Made by a program: the position numbers and the translations under genes. This document shows, in pieces, positions 8,299 through 17,872 of a DNA stretch of 64,000 nucleotides. Each line of letters starts with the position of its first letter. Within the stretch, counting starts at the first letter, position 1. Location: contig NZ_SDLI01000002.1 in the NCBI RefSeq assembly GCF_004123195.1, positions 124,267-188,266 of the forward strand. Direction: 5' to 3'. The stretch is from Ammoniphilus sp. CFH 90114. Its GTDB lineage: Bacteria > Bacillota > Bacilli > Aneurinibacillales > RAOX-1. Below the pieces are notes generated by a model. That model did no database searches. It had not been told where the DNA came from and saw only the letters and a program-made list of their open reading frames with translations.

Positions 8299-8979
8299 TT
8301 GGATTGGCAGTTTATTGTAGCTTTTATCAATATTATTATTATTGATCTCGTTCTGAGTGGCGATAATGCTGTGGTAGTTGGAATGGCCAGTCGCAACTTG
8401 CCGCCAGGACAAAGGAAGAAAGCTATTCTATGGGGAACGGCGGGGGCTGTTGGCCTCAGATTGTTCTTTACGGCATTGGCCACATGGCTCTTAGGCATTC
8501 CTTATATTAAACTAATAGGTGGATTATTGCTTGTATGGATAGCGTTTAAATTGCTCCTTCAACAAGAAGAGGCCTCATCGATTCAATCTGGGAAGAATAC
8601 GTGGGATGCTGTTAAAATTATCATTATTGCAGATTTTATTATGAGTCTTGACAATGTATTAGCCATTGGCGGTGCAGCAAAGGGGAGTTTTGGATTAATT
8701 GTATTCGGACTATTACTTAGTGTGCCCTTATTAATGTGGGGGAGCAGTATTGTAGCAAAATGGATGAATGAATATCCGATCTTAACGTATTTTGGATCAG
8801 GGGTACTAGCTTATACCGCCGCGACGATGGTCATGGAAGATCCATTAACCCATTCACTTCTTCAAGAATTTAATGTGCCCGGACAGCATATTCTGCTCCC
8901 TCTTACGGTTACAGGTATTGTAATCATTTTCGGTAAAATCTGGAGGGATACGATTGTCACCATCCACCGTCTAAAGTAA
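8299..8979 (+). CDS. TerC-family integral membrane protein
   Basis: TerC/YjbE-type polytopic membrane protein, a family linked to metal (manganese) export or metallation of secreted proteins. The 226-residue form from TTG 8299 has seven or so hydrophobic segments and the two conserved acidic membrane motifs DLVLSGDNAVVVG and DFIMSLDNVLAIGG. I chose TTG 8299 because GAGAGGGGG lies 8 bases upstream; ATG 8239 falls in the T-tract of the terminator and has no ribosome site. I saw no yybP-ykoY manganese riboswitch in front of it. Confidence 0.86.
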   Translation: MDWQFIVAFINIIIIDLVLSGDNAVVVGMASRNLPPGQRKKAILWGTAGAVGLRLFFTALATWLLGIPYIKLIGGLLLVWIAFKLLLQQEEASSIQSGKNTWDAVKIIIIADFIMSLDNVLAIGGAAKGSFGLIVFGLLLSVPLLMWGSSIVAKWMNEYPILTYFGSGVLAYTAATMVMEDPLTHSLLQEFNVPGQHILLPLTVTGIVIIFGKIWRDTIVTIHRLK

Positions 8980-9069
8980 GAAACTAATTGCTGATGGAGA
9001 GATGTGGAAAATAGGAGGAAAAAGGGCATAATGGGTATAAATGTAATGCAAGTTTTGTGAGGTGCCCTT

Positions 9070-10179
9070 ATGAAAATTCTTATTCTCTCTGAATCGATCG
9101 CCGGATCCGGCCATAATCGCGCCGCGGAGAATGTAGCTAAAGGTTTTAAGAGACATGTTCCTACAGCCGATATTAAAGTAGATACCTCCTTAACCCATGT
9201 AAGCCCTTTATTAGAGAAACTGTCAAATAAGCTCTACATGGGAGCTATTCGCCATGCAGCTCCAATATGGGGTTGGGCTTATCGGCGGGATAAGGAATGG
9301 AGTCTTATGGGAAAGAACGTATTGAAAAAATATATTGCAAAAAAGATGATTCCATATTTGGAAAAGGAGCGTCCAGATATCGTAGTAAGTACCCATGCCT
9401 TCTGTCTGGGTGGACTTGCTGAACTTAAGTCTTCTTATTCCTTTCGTTTAGGGGCGGCTTTAACCGACTACTGGGTGAACCCTTTCTGGATTCATGATGA
9501 AATCGACGCCTACTTTGTAGGGGCAACAAGTCTGAAAAAGAAAATGATAGCAGACTTTGGAATGGATTCAGAAAGAATTCACGTCACAGGTATTCCGATC
9601 GATCCTATTTTTGAGCAATCTAGGAAACAATTAGAGATTAGGGAACAGCACTCGGTACCTCAGCATGCTCTCTTTATTTTAGTAACAGGTGGAGGCTTAG
9701 GCTTGTTGCCTTACCGAGAGATACTGAATGGGTTATCAAGGGTAGCTTACCCCTTGTATGTGGCAGTCTTGGCAGGAACAAATCAACAGGCAAAGAAAGA
9801 TTTAGAAGACTATTTAGTACATAACCCTTTCCCGCATCCAGTCATAATTATGGATTACGTGAACAATATACATGAATGGATGCAAAGTGCAGATTTGCTC
9901 ATTGGGAAGCCAGGTGGACTTACTGTTTCAGAAGCCTTGGCAAGTCATTTACCTATGTTGATTTACAAGCCTATTCCTGGTCAGGAAGAACGAAATAGCC
10001 AATTCTTGCTTGCTCATGAAGTCGGAATGAGAGCAACAGGCGTGGACGAGCTTACTCATCGTGTTACGGAATTCTGTCTTGATGAAGATCGGTCTAAGCG
10101 TTGGAGAGAAAGGATACAGCCCTTTTCTAAGCCAAGTTCGGCTGTTGAGGTAGGAAAGATTATGTTAACGGTAGAATAA
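9070..10179 (+). CDS. MGDG synthase/UgtP-type glycosyltransferase
   Basis: GT28-like glycosyltransferase of the monogalactosyldiacylglycerol synthase/processive diacylglycerol glucosyltransferase group, acting at the inner face of the membrane on a lipid acceptor. The 369-residue protein has the N-terminal SESIAGSGHNRAAENV motif of MGDG_synth domains and the C-terminal nucleotide-sugar site GKPGGLTVSEALA with the PGQEERN loop. A short GAGG site precedes ATG 9070. It stands alone, so glycolipid synthesis is inferred from the family only. Confidence 0.85.
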   Translation: MKILILSESIAGSGHNRAAENVAKGFKRHVPTADIKVDTSLTHVSPLLEKLSNKLYMGAIRHAAPIWGWAYRRDKEWSLMGKNVLKKYIAKKMIPYLEKERPDIVVSTHAFCLGGLAELKSSYSFRLGAALTDYWVNPFWIHDEIDAYFVGATSLKKKMIADFGMDSERIHVTGIPIDPIFEQSRKQLEIREQHSVPQHALFILVTGGGLGLLPYREILNGLSRVAYPLYVAVLAGTNQQAKKDLEDYLVHNPFPHPVIIMDYVNNIHEWMQSADLLIGKPGGLTVSEALASHLPMLIYKPIPGQEERNSQFLLAHEVGMRATGVDELTHRVTEFCLDEDRSKRWRERIQPFSKPSSAVEVGKIMLTVE

Positions 10180-10266
10180 TTACCATAAATTAGCAGTTGT
10201 TAAAGGTGAATGACTTTCATCTCTTTGTGAAACGATATGGTTACACCACAAGAGGAGGTGAATCAA

Positions 10267-10461
10267 ATGCCAAACAACAACCAAAAGTTAGTTTCTGGTG
10301 CAGCTCAAGCTCTTGACCAAATGAAGTATGAAATTGCTCAAGAATTTGGCGTACAACTTGGACCTGAACAAACTGCTCGTGCTAACGGTTCTGTTGGTGG
10401 AGAAATCACCAAGCGTTTAGTACAATTCGCTGAGCAACAACTTAGCGGAATGCGTCAATAA
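10267..10461 (+). CDS. alpha/beta-type small acid-soluble spore protein
   Basis: DNA-binding protein of dormant spores. The 64-residue product has the two family motifs: the germination-protease region [10 protein letters not shown] and the C-terminal [17 protein letters not shown] chose ATG 10267, 9 bases after AGAGGAGGTGA; the open frame also runs back to 10237. A TGAATG element about 60 bases upstream could be part of a sigma-G promoter, but its -10 partner is weak. This is the clearest sign that the organism forms endospores. Confidence 0.95.
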   Translation: MPNNNQKLVSGAAQALDQMKYEIAQEFGVQLGPEQTARANGSVGGEITKRLVQFAEQQLSGMRQ

Positions 10462-10497
10462 TGGAAAAGCTCCATTGGATCTGGAGCTTATAGTCCG

Positions 10498-10530
10498 GAC
10501 AGGGCAACCATAGGGTTGCCCTGTCTTCTT
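10498..10530. terminator. strong terminator shared by convergent genes
   Basis: A perfect 12-bp stem (10498-10509 with 10514-10525) with an ATAG loop, followed by TTCTTTTT on the plus strand. It separates the spore protein gene from the small gene on the other strand. Confidence 0.93.
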
Positions 10531-10543
10531 TTTCGTATCTGGA

Positions 10544-10675
10544 CTATCTTTCTTTAACAGCTCTCATCGCTTCTTCTGGACCTAATAAGCTGATCATCTC
10601 CATAAGCTCTTTGTTGCTTAATGCGGATTTCTTGCCTTTTTCAACGAGTTCTTGCAAACGTTTTTGATCACTCAC
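10544..10675 (-). CDS. 43-residue charged small protein
   Basis: A short open frame on the minus strand with GTG start at 10675, GGAGG 9 bases upstream and TAG at 10544-10546. The product is highly charged and predicted helical, with no cysteine or membrane segment; it ends in LGPEEAMRAVKER. I do not recognise it. The full ribosome site, codon pattern and position against a shared terminator argue that it is translated. It is convergent with the spore protein gene. Confidence 0.7.
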   Translation of the reverse strand: MSDQKRLQELVEKGKKSALSNKELMEMISLLGPEEAMRAVKER

Positions 10676-10795
10676 CTATTAACACCTCCATTAGGATAGT
10701 ATGTCCAAATGTAATGCAACACATTTATGGAAAAAGGTATGGAGTAAGACCAATGTATCCCGTCCATAATAAAAGCAAGAGGTGGAAAAAAAGGG

Positions 10796-11473
10796 ATGAA
10801 ATGGTTCTTACTCGTTTGGACGACATTGTGGATTATTTTTTTGTTAACCAATGTCAAGATCATTATTGAATACAAGAAGGCAAAAGAAAACGATCACATG
10901 CATCTGGAGCTCCAATTTTTGTTCGGTTTAGTGGTTTTTAAGTTCGATATTCCTGTTTTGAAACTGACTTCCTTACTTGAAGGTACTCCTGTTAAGGCTC
11001 AAACTGCCTCTGATCTTCCTGCTGCAGAAGACCAGGAGCCGCCAGTGGCTAAAGGGGGTTTTTTCCTATCTCCAAGAATGGTTCGAAAAGTGTTACAGTT
11101 TCTAAATCGTCTCAAGCTTAGAGCTCATGACTTACAGGAAGTAGCTAAATTTACTCTAAGTCGGTTTAGGTGTGAAAGATTTGAATGGTATACACGTGTA
11201 GGGGTTGGGGATGCAGCCAAGACAGGAATGGTGACCGGCATGTTCTGGGGAGTGAAAACCACGTTTATTGGTATATTCACACATTACATCTCCATGCGTA
11301 CTACCCCTCGGATCAATGTGATTCCTGCTTACCATACAACCGAGGTGGATACTCGATTTCTTTGTATATTCCGATATCGTATAGGGAACTCTATTATCGC
11401 AGTCGTGCGAATCCTATTCAAATTAATCAAAGGGCGTGAAGGTATATGGCAGAACACCCTATTCAGGGCTTAA
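10796..11473 (+). CDS. DUF2953 (YtfI-like) protein
   Basis: A 225-residue protein with one N-terminal membrane segment (residues 1-22) followed by a DUF2953 domain. In Bacillus the ytfI gene sits directly before ytfJ/gerW and both are transcribed in the forespore; the same pair is seen here, overlapping by 28 bases. The function is unknown; a sporulation role rests on this context. Confidence 0.85.
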   Translation: MKWFLLVWTTLWIIFLLTNVKIIIEYKKAKENDHMHLELQFLFGLVVFKFDIPVLKLTSLLEGTPVKAQTASDLPAAEDQEPPVAKGGFFLSPRMVRKVLQFLNRLKLRAHDLQEVAKFTLSRFRCERFEWYTRVGVGDAAKTGMVTGMFWGVKTTFIGIFTHYISMRTTPRINVIPAYHTTEVDTRFLCIFRYRIGNSIIAVVRILFKLIKGREGIWQNTLFRA

Positions 11474-11886
11474 TGCAGACAGCAATGGAAAATTTGAAGG
11501 AAATGGTGGATGTAAATACCATTGTGGGTGACCCTGTTGAGACTCCGGATGGAAGTGTGATTCTCCCCATTTCTAAGGTAGGTTTTGGGTTTGCGGCCGG
11601 TGGAAGTGAATTTGAATATGAAGTAGGGAAAGAACAGGGCGGAAAAGAAATGCCTTTCGGTGGTGGTAGTGGTGGAGGTGTTTCTATTACACCTGTTGCT
11701 TTTCTTGTAGTCGGAAAAAACGGAATTAAAACCATTCCCCTTGAAGGTTCAAACCATCTATATGATCGCATCATGGATATGGCTCCACAGTTCCTTGAGA
11801 AGTTCCAGTCGATGATGGGCAAAAATAAAGGTCAAGGAAGCGGAAGACTTGAAAGAGGGGCAGAAGACCCTTTTGACATTCAATAA
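11446..11886 (+). CDS. gerW: GerW/YtfJ-family sporulation protein
   Basis: GerW-type protein, needed in Bacillus for germination with some germinants. The 146-residue product has the family start HPIQGLMQTAMENLKEMVDVNTIVGDPV-like region and the Gly-rich loop (GGGSGGGVSITPVAFLVV). It overlaps the 3' end of the ytfI-like gene and lacks a strong ribosome site of its own (GAAGGT), which fits translational coupling. Confidence 0.9.
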   Translation: MAEHPIQGLMQTAMENLKEMVDVNTIVGDPVETPDGSVILPISKVGFGFAAGGSEFEYEVGKEQGGKEMPFGGGSGGGVSITPVAFLVVGKNGIKTIPLEGSNHLYDRIMDMAPQFLEKFQSMMGKNKGQGSGRLERGAEDPFDIQ

Positions 11887-11894
11887 TTCAAGCA

Positions 11895-11926
11895 AAGAAG
11901 GGAGGCTGTATTCAGCCTCCCTTCTT
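11895..11926. terminator. bidirectional terminator
   Basis: A perfect 14-bp stem (11895-11908 with 11913-11926, loop TATT) lies between convergent gerW and the next gene; its arms end in A/T-rich purine or pyrimidine runs usable in both directions. Confidence 0.9.
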
Positions 11927-12238
11927 CTATGAGTGATCTTGCAGCGTTAGTACATCCCGATATTCGCCAGCTTCATAACCGCTTTCCAGCAAGTGTTCAG
12001 CAAGTACGTCCCGTATTTCATCAGCTCGGGCCCGAACTTGAGGGATATCAATTTGATCAGGATCCTTTAAATCAAAATCAATGAAGCCTGTAACTCCTTT
12101 TTCATGACGCCCTTCAAACCCCACATCGGCTATTTTACTGTTGTACTCCAAGTGAGCAATCCCAGCAAAGAAAATATCTGTTTCTTCATGATTCTTGTCG
12201 AAAGACGTAATATCATATCCTCTAATTTGTATAGGCAT
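11927..12238 (-). CDS. conserved hypothetical protein, 103 residues
   Basis: A soluble acidic protein with no signal or membrane segment. Predicted to be mixed beta/alpha: beta-rich N-terminal half (IQIRGYDITSF, AHLEYNSK, GFIDFDL) and a helical C-terminal third. The ATG at 12238 has an AAGGAGGG site just upstream on the minus strand, so it is very likely expressed. I do not recognise the family. It lies between gerW (convergent) and pyc (same strand, 95 bases away). Confidence 0.8.
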   Translation of the reverse strand: MPIQIRGYDITSFDKNHEETDIFFAGIAHLEYNSKIADVGFEGRHEKGVTGFIDFDLKDPDQIDIPQVRARADEIRDVLAEHLLESGYEAGEYRDVLTLQDHS

Positions 12239-12333
12239 CTAGTTAACCCTCCTTTCATCTTCCGTTAGTCTGAATCAAGAGGGCAATATTTAGTCATACA
12301 GTTGAGGGATGAGAAAAGGAGGTCCTCTCTCTA

Positions 12334-15300
12334 TTATTTTGCCTTCGTCAGCTCAATAAGCAGGTCACCCGTTTCAATGGTCTCGCCATTTTTCACGTGG
12401 ACGTTCTTCACTACAGCATTAAACGGTGCTTGAAGCGTAGTTTCCATCTTCATGGCTTCCGTAACAACCAAATGTTCACCCTTCTTTACCTTGTCTCCTG
12501 GTTCTACCATGAGCTTAAGTACTTTACCTGGCATGGTCGCTCCAATTTGCTCAGGGTCTGTTGTATCCACCTTACGTCTGGCTTGAACGGATACCTTAGC
12601 TGTTAGATCCCGAACAGTCACTTCACGAGGCTGCCCGTTCAATTCATAATAAACGGTTCTTGTACCGTCAGCAGCTGTCTCTCCAATCGAGACAAGTTTC
12701 ACCACGAGAGTTTTCCCTTGTTCAATATCAACGGCGATCTCTTCCCCTAAGCGTAGACCATAGAAGAAGGTCGGAGTATCAAGAACAGAGAGTTTACCGT
12801 ATTCATTAGAATTTTTTTCTTTATCGAGGAACACCTTTGGGTACATGATATAAGACATGACATCTAATTCTGTAACAGATCGATTTACTTTTTCTTCTAG
12901 TTCCAGACGTATCTTCTCAAAGTCCACAGGAGGAAGAAGCTCACCTGGACGGCAAGTAAAGTAATCTCGCCCCTTAAGAATGATATCCCTCAATTGGGAA
13001 GGGAATCCTCCTGGCGGTTGGCCCAAATATCCTTGGAAGAATTGGACGACGGACTCAGGGAAATCTAGACGATCTCCTTTTTCATAAACGTCCTGTTCAG
13101 TCAGATTATTTTGTACCATAAACAGAGCCATGTCTCCTACGACCTTAGAGGAAGGAGTTACCTTCACAATGTCACCGAACATCATGTTAACAGTGGCATA
13201 CATTTCCTTTACTTCATCCCAACGGTCACCAAGGCCTACACCTATAGCTTGCTGGTTTAAGTTCGTATACTGACCACCTGGCATCTCATGCTGATAGACG
13301 TCAGTCGTTGATGCTTTCATTTCACTCTCAAAGCCAACATAATACTTCCGGACATCCTCCCAATAATCGGAGAGTTTCTGCATGTGGTCTTCGTTTAGCC
13401 CGGTTTCTCTTTGTTGTCCCTTTAAGGTAGCGACTAGACCATTCAAGCTGGGCTGAGAAGTCAGTCCTGACAACGAACTTACGGCCACATCAACAATATC
13501 AACACCCGCTTCATAAGCCTTCAATAGCGTGCCAAGCTGATTGCCGCTGGTATCATGAGTATGAAGATGAATCGGGATCCCGATCTCTTGCTTCAGAGCG
13601 CGAACTAACTCATACGCAGCGAATGGTGTCAGAAGACCAGCCATATCTTTAATGCAGAGAATATGGGCTCCTGTGCGCTCTAATTCCTTGGCTAAGTTGA
13701 TATAGTACTGAAGGGAGTACTTATCTCGTTTCGGATCGAGGATATTCCCTGTATAGCAAACCGTTGCTTCGGCAATTTTACCGGTTTCTAATACCGCGTC
13801 AATAGCTACTCTCATCCCATCTAGCCAGTTTAAGCTATCAAAGATGCGGAAAACATCAATTCCAGCATCAGCAGATAACTGTACGAACTTGCGGATTACA
13901 TTATCCGGGTAATTCGTATATCCTACAGCATTTGCTCCACGGAAAAGCATCTGGAAAAGAAGATTTGGAATTTGTTCTCTTAGTAAATGAAGTCTCTCCC
14001 ATGGGTCTTCATTGAGAAACCTCATCGTTGTGTCAAAGGTAGCTCCTCCCCACATCTCCAAGGAGAATAAGTTCGGGGCTAACTTCCCTGTTGCTTCCGC
14101 GATCTGCAACATGTCATGGGTTCTAACTCGGGTGGCAAATAGGGATTGTTGTGCATCACGGAATGTTGTATCTGTAATAAGAAGGCAATTCTCTTGTTGT
14201 ATCCAGTTAATCAGTCCAGCTGGACCCTGTTGGTCCAGTATCTGTTTCGTTCCCTTTGGGTATTCTTGTTTAAATGTAGTGATTGGAATCCGAGGGGCTG
14301 AGAAGCTAGGTTTCTTCCCCTTAGGGAGTCCAGGATGGCCATTCACGATCGTTTGGCCGATATAAGTTAGCAGTTTTGTCCCTCTGTCTCTTCGCTTTGG
14401 AAATTCAAATAGTTCATTCGTGGTGTCAATGAAGGAGGTGTTATAGTTTCCGCTAAGGAAATCTGAATGTTGAACGACGTTCTCAAGGAAAGGAATATTA
14501 GTTTTGACCCCTCTAATACGAAACTCTTTGAGAGTGCGCAGCATCTTGCGAGAGGCCTGCTCGTACTGCATCGCCCAAGCAGATACTTTTACTAATAAAG
14601 AATCGTAGTGTGGGGTTATAACGGCACCGGGATAACCATTCCCTGCATCTAATCGTATACCGAAGCCCCCACCAGAGCGATAGGCCAGCAAACGTCCGGT
14701 CTCTGGGAGGAAGCCTCGAGCAGGATCCTCTGTCGTGACTCGGCACTGGATAGCATAACCCCGTGTAGCGATATCATCTTGGCTGTTAATCCCTATTTCT
14801 TTATCCCTTAATGCGTAGCCTTCAGCAATACGGATCTGAGATTGAACGATATCGATTCCTGTAATCATCTCGGTGATGGTATGCTCAACTTGTACTCGTG
14901 GATTGACTTCAATAAAGTAGAACTTATGATCCTGTGTAACTAAGTATTCTACTGTACCGGCGTTGACGTAACCGGCTGTCGTCATTAATTGAAGGGCGGA
15001 TTGGTTAATCTCATCACGCAACGCCTCAGGAAGAGAGACACTTGGCGCTACTTCGACAACCTTTTGGTGTCTACGTTGAATGGAGCAGTCTCTTTCGAAG
15101 AGATGTACAACGTGACCGTATCGGTCAGCAAGAATCTGCACTTCAATGTGCTTGGGTTTCTCTAGATACTTCTCAATATAGACAGCTGTATTCCCGAATG
15201 CTGATTTTGCTTCAGATCTTGCTCGGTCAAGGGCCTCTTGTAATTCGTCTGGATTGCGGACAATTCTCATTCCTCGTCCACCGCCACCTGAAGCGGCCTT

Positions 15301-15789
15301 AATAATAATGGGGTATCCATGTTCCTTAGCAAAGAACATCGCTTCTTGAAGGGTTTGAATCGGTTCGGGGGTCCCAGGTATAACCGGTATGCCTGCTTTA
15401 ATGGCCATCGTCCGAGCATCCACTTTGTCTCCGAACATCTGGATGTGCTCTGGGTTCGGACCGATGAATACAATGCCTTCTTCATGGCATCTTTTCGCGA
15501 GTTCAGCATTTTCTGAGAGGAATCCATAACCAGGATGAATGGCATCTACATTGTGACGCTTCGCTACCTCTAAAATACCTTCAATATCAAGATAAGCTTC
15601 TATTGCCCCTTTTCCTTCTCCTATGAGATAAGCTTCATCTGCCTTAAAGCGATGGAGGGCAATGTTGTCCTGCTCGGAGTATACCGCCACCGTACGAATC
15701 CCAAGCTCTGTACATGCCCGAAAAATACGAATAGCGATCTCGCCACGATTGGCTACCAATACTTTTCTAAATCGTTTGATCTGTTTCAT
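12334..15789 (-). CDS. pyc: pyruvate carboxylase
   Basis: Biotin-dependent enzyme making oxaloacetate from pyruvate, ATP and bicarbonate, refilling the TCA cycle. The 1151-residue single chain has biotin carboxylase (about 1-455, with the glycine-rich ATP loop ASGGGGRGM), carboxyltransferase (about 535-800, starting near TDTTFRDAQQSL with the metal-binding HLHTHDT motif) and the C-terminal biotinyl domain with EAMKMET, whose central Lys carries biotin. I chose ATG 15789 behind GGGAGG; the frame continues to TTG 15819 without a ribosome site. Normal full-length member of the Firmicute family. Confidence 0.97.
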   Translation of the reverse strand: MKQIKRFRKVLVANRGEIAIRIFRACTELGIRTVAVYSEQDNIALHRFKADEAYLIGEGKGAIEAYLDIEGILEVAKRHNVDAIHPGYGFLSENAELAKRCHEEGIVFIGPNPEHIQMFGDKVDARTMAIKAGIPVIPGTPEPIQTLQEAMFFAKEHGYPIIIKAASGGGGRGMRIVRNPDELQEALDRARSEAKSAFGNTAVYIEKYLEKPKHIEVQILADRYGHVVHLFERDCSIQRRHQKVVEVAPSVSLPEALRDEINQSALQLMTTAGYVNAGTVEYLVTQDHKFYFIEVNPRVQVEHTITEMITGIDIVQSQIRIAEGYALRDKEIGINSQDDIATRGYAIQCRVTTEDPARGFLPETGRLLAYRSGGGFGIRLDAGNGYPGAVITPHYDSLLVKVSAWAMQYEQASRKMLRTLKEFRIRGVKTNIPFLENVVQHSDFLSGNYNTSFIDTTNELFEFPKRRDRGTKLLTYIGQTIVNGHPGLPKGKKPSFSAPRIPITTFKQEYPKGTKQILDQQGPAGLINWIQQENCLLITDTTFRDAQQSLFATRVRTHDMLQIAEATGKLAPNLFSLEMWGGATFDTTMRFLNEDPWERLHLLREQIPNLLFQMLFRGANAVGYTNYPDNVIRKFVQLSADAGIDVFRIFDSLNWLDGMRVAIDAVLETGKIAEATVCYTGNILDPKRDKYSLQYYINLAKELERTGAHILCIKDMAGLLTPFAAYELVRALKQEIGIPIHLHTHDTSGNQLGTLLKAYEAGVDIVDVAVSSLSGLTSQPSLNGLVATLKGQQRETGLNEDHMQKLSDYWEDVRKYYVGFESEMKASTTDVYQHEMPGGQYTNLNQQAIGVGLGDRWDEVKEMYATVNMMFGDIVKVTPSSKVVGDMALFMVQNNLTEQDVYEKGDRLDFPESVVQFFQGYLGQPPGGFPSQLRDIILKGRDYFTCRPGELLPPVDFEKIRLELEEKVNRSVTELDVMSYIMYPKVFLDKEKNSNEYGKLSVLDTPTFFYGLRLGEEIAVDIEQGKTLVVKLVSIGETAADGTRTVYYELNGQPREVTVRDLTAKVSVQARRKVDTTDPEQIGATMPGKVLKLMVEPGDKVKKGEHLVVTEAMKMETTLQAPFNAVVKNVHVKNGETIETGDLLIELTKAK

Positions 15790-15972
15790 CGTTCGCCTCC
15801 CAGTTTCCCACAACTCCAATAGGATTATTTTTTTTTATACACCTAAGTATATCATATTTAGATTTGATAATTGTTAATAGTTTAATATTTTAGTCATTTT
15901 TTGTGTTTTATTTATGGGAAAAATTATGGTATATAATCATTTTTTCTAGAGAACAATGGGAGCTAGAGGTGA

Positions 15973-16518
15973 ATGAATTCTATGCTCCTACTTGATCGTT
16001 CTCCAGCAGAGATTTGGAGATTATTGCTACCTAAACAAAACATTTTATTTTCTAGAGATCATGAATATGATGATTTAATATTCCGTTTTCGAGGGCATAT
16101 TTACTTTGTGCATGAGGACGGGGCAGTCGTACGAATGAAAAAGCCCGAAAATCTTCAGATACTTACTCCGGAAGACCTTTGGGAACTCCTCTTTCATGAT
16201 AAGGATACGTTAGATTACGATGATTGTGGTTTGTTTTCAATAGGGGCTATTTTGCAGCATATGGGATTTTTGGTGCCATTGAAGATGGGGAAGAGCCAGA
16301 GAACATATGAAGTAGAGGTTATTAATAGACTAGATCAGCATCCTCAAAGCTATACTTATACCTTAGAAGATGTGACTTTTCGATTTGCTCTTTATCATGC
16401 TTTACTCACTTGTCACGACATGAATGTTCAATTTGAGGACACAGGGGAGTATGAGATTGAGTCTATCACTCCACTTGAACTAGACTCCCAAAAAATCAAT
16501 CCCCCTTCTTTTGGTTAA
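15973..16518 (+). CDS. hypothetical protein, 181 residues
   Basis: A soluble acidic protein that I do not recognise. It has no membrane segment or signal; the central region is aromatic and acidic (DDLIFRFRGHIYF, ITPLELD). GAGGTG at 15966-15971 is only 3 bases from ATG 15973 and about 10 from ATG 15982, so the shorter form (MLLLDRSP start) is equally likely. Its stop codon lies inside the following terminator hairpin. It diverges from pyc. Confidence 0.75.
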   Translation: MNSMLLLDRSPAEIWRLLLPKQNILFSRDHEYDDLIFRFRGHIYFVHEDGAVVRMKKPENLQILTPEDLWELLFHDKDTLDYDDCGLFSIGAILQHMGFLVPLKMGKSQRTYEVEVINRLDQHPQSYTYTLEDVTFRFALYHALLTCHDMNVQFEDTGEYEIESITPLELDSQKINPPSFG

Positions 16519-16530
16519 GGGGGATTTTCT
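16498..16530. terminator. bidirectional terminator
   Basis: AATCCCCCTT (16498-16507) pairs with AAGGGGGATT (16517-16526). T-rich tracts follow on both strands, serving the 181-residue gene and the convergent MFS gene. Confidence 0.88.
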
Positions 16531-16536
16531 AATGTT

Positions 16537-17751
16537 TTATATGCTTTTTTTTAGAGAGCCGATAAATCTTTGGCTATGCTTACCTTCGAGGTTATGCAAA
16601 CTCCAGGCGACGAGGAGCGAAACCAGAAGACAGACCATCCAAGGAAGCCCCTTCCAGTTTAAGCTTAAGCCTAAATCGTAGATCCATCCACCAAGACTGG
16701 TGCTTAAAGCTCCTCCAATCGCTAAAGAATAGCCATTAAAGCCGTAGTAGGATGCCAGCTTTTCTCTAGGTGCAAGGATAGGGACAACGTCCATTAATAC
16801 CGGTCCGGAAATCATGGTTCCTAAAGCAAAGATAAAAGCATTAATAAGCAGTTCCCATAAGCTGTTGGAAAAGCTAAACATAAATAGTCCCGTCCCCATT
16901 AGTAAAGAACCAATCCCAATTAATGTCATTCGTTGGGTGAATTTCTCGAGATACTTAGCAACATGCATCTGCAAAAGAATGACGGAACCTGAAATCGTGG
17001 CATAAATATAGGCGACAGCTTGTGAATCCCCTGTTAGGGTCTGTGCGAGTTTAGGTATGGTCAAAAATAGCTGCATATAGAGATAGTAATAACCTATTAG
17101 AATAATCGTATAGATAACAAAGGGTTTATCCTTCACCATCTCATGGATATCCTGCATCCAGCTGACTTGGGTGATCTCCACCTCAAGGTTAGGCAATAAG
17201 AATAGGCATACGAAGCCAATGACGATATACAGTGCCCCTGCTACGAGGGCTAAAAAGAAAAAGTCTACCGAGCTTAACAAGCTTCCAAGTAAAGTGGAAG
17301 CCACGATTCCAACGTTGGTTACGACATTCTTAAAGGAAAATAAAGCTTTTCTATGTTCATCCGGAGCCAGCCTAGCAAAGGCGGCTTGGAAGGAAGGTTC
17401 AAACAATGCCCCCCCTAAACCTGATACAATGGCAGCGAGAAAGAATTGCCATGCCTCCGTACAAAAGGCAAAGCTTAAAAAACCAAGAGATCGAATAAAT
17501 ACGCCGATGACTAAGGTAGGTTTACAGCCTATACGATCGGAGACAAGCCCCCCAATAAAGGTAAGTCCTTGTTGTGAGAACTGGCGAACCCCGAGCAGAA
17601 TTCCGGCCATAGCCATAGACCAGGCAAAACTTCCTGTTAAATAAAGCGTTAAATAAGGTATTAATGCATAAAATCCTAAGTTCATTAAAAAAGAACTAAA
17701 ATAAAGGACTTTAATTCCCGGAGGGGAGATTTTCCAAACTTTCAAAGCCAC
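16537..17751 (-). CDS. MFS transporter
   Basis: A 404-residue major facilitator with about 12 hydrophobic segments and the loop 2-3 motif A (GLVSDRIGCKPTLV). It resembles drug/solute efflux-type MFS proteins; the substrate is unknown. I chose GTG 17751, 6 bases after GAAGGTG on the minus strand; the frame continues to 17880 but that region is the divergent promoter. The LysR gene transcribed away from it is its likely regulator. Confidence 0.83.
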   Translation of the reverse strand: MALKVWKISPPGIKVLYFSSFLMNLGFYALIPYLTLYLTGSFAWSMAMAGILLGVRQFSQQGLTFIGGLVSDRIGCKPTLVIGVFIRSLGFLSFAFCTEAWQFFLAAIVSGLGGALFEPSFQAAFARLAPDEHRKALFSFKNVVTNVGIVASTLLGSLLSSVDFFFLALVAGALYIVIGFVCLFLLPNLEVEITQVSWMQDIHEMVKDKPFVIYTIILIGYYYLYMQLFLTIPKLAQTLTGDSQAVAYIYATISGSVILLQMHVAKYLEKFTQRMTLIGIGSLLMGTGLFMFSFSNSLWELLINAFIFALGTMISGPVLMDVVPILAPREKLASYYGFNGYSLAIGGALSTSLGGWIYDLGLSLNWKGLPWMVCLLVSLLVAWSLHNLEGKHSQRFIGSLKKSI

Positions 17752-17825
17752 TATAAACACCTTCTTTATAGGATCACAATCTATTCTAAAGATACGGCAG
17801 GATTTTATATCTGTACAACGAATAG

Positions 17826-17846
17826 TATCGAATATAATTATCGATA
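17826..17846. promoter_or_regulatory. LysR-type operator candidate
   Basis: TATCGA (17826-17831) and TCGATA (17841-17846) form a 21-bp interrupted palindrome of the T-N11-A class between the divergent MFS and LysR genes, 27 bases before the LysR start. Confidence 0.55.
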
Positions 17847-17872
17847 ATTTGAATAGTAGAGGTAAGGATGGA

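Noticed and set aside
12397-15545. Plus-strand frames and extra minus-strand frames inside pyc
   Set aside because: They lie wholly inside a well-supported 1151-residue enzyme and have no ribosome sites.
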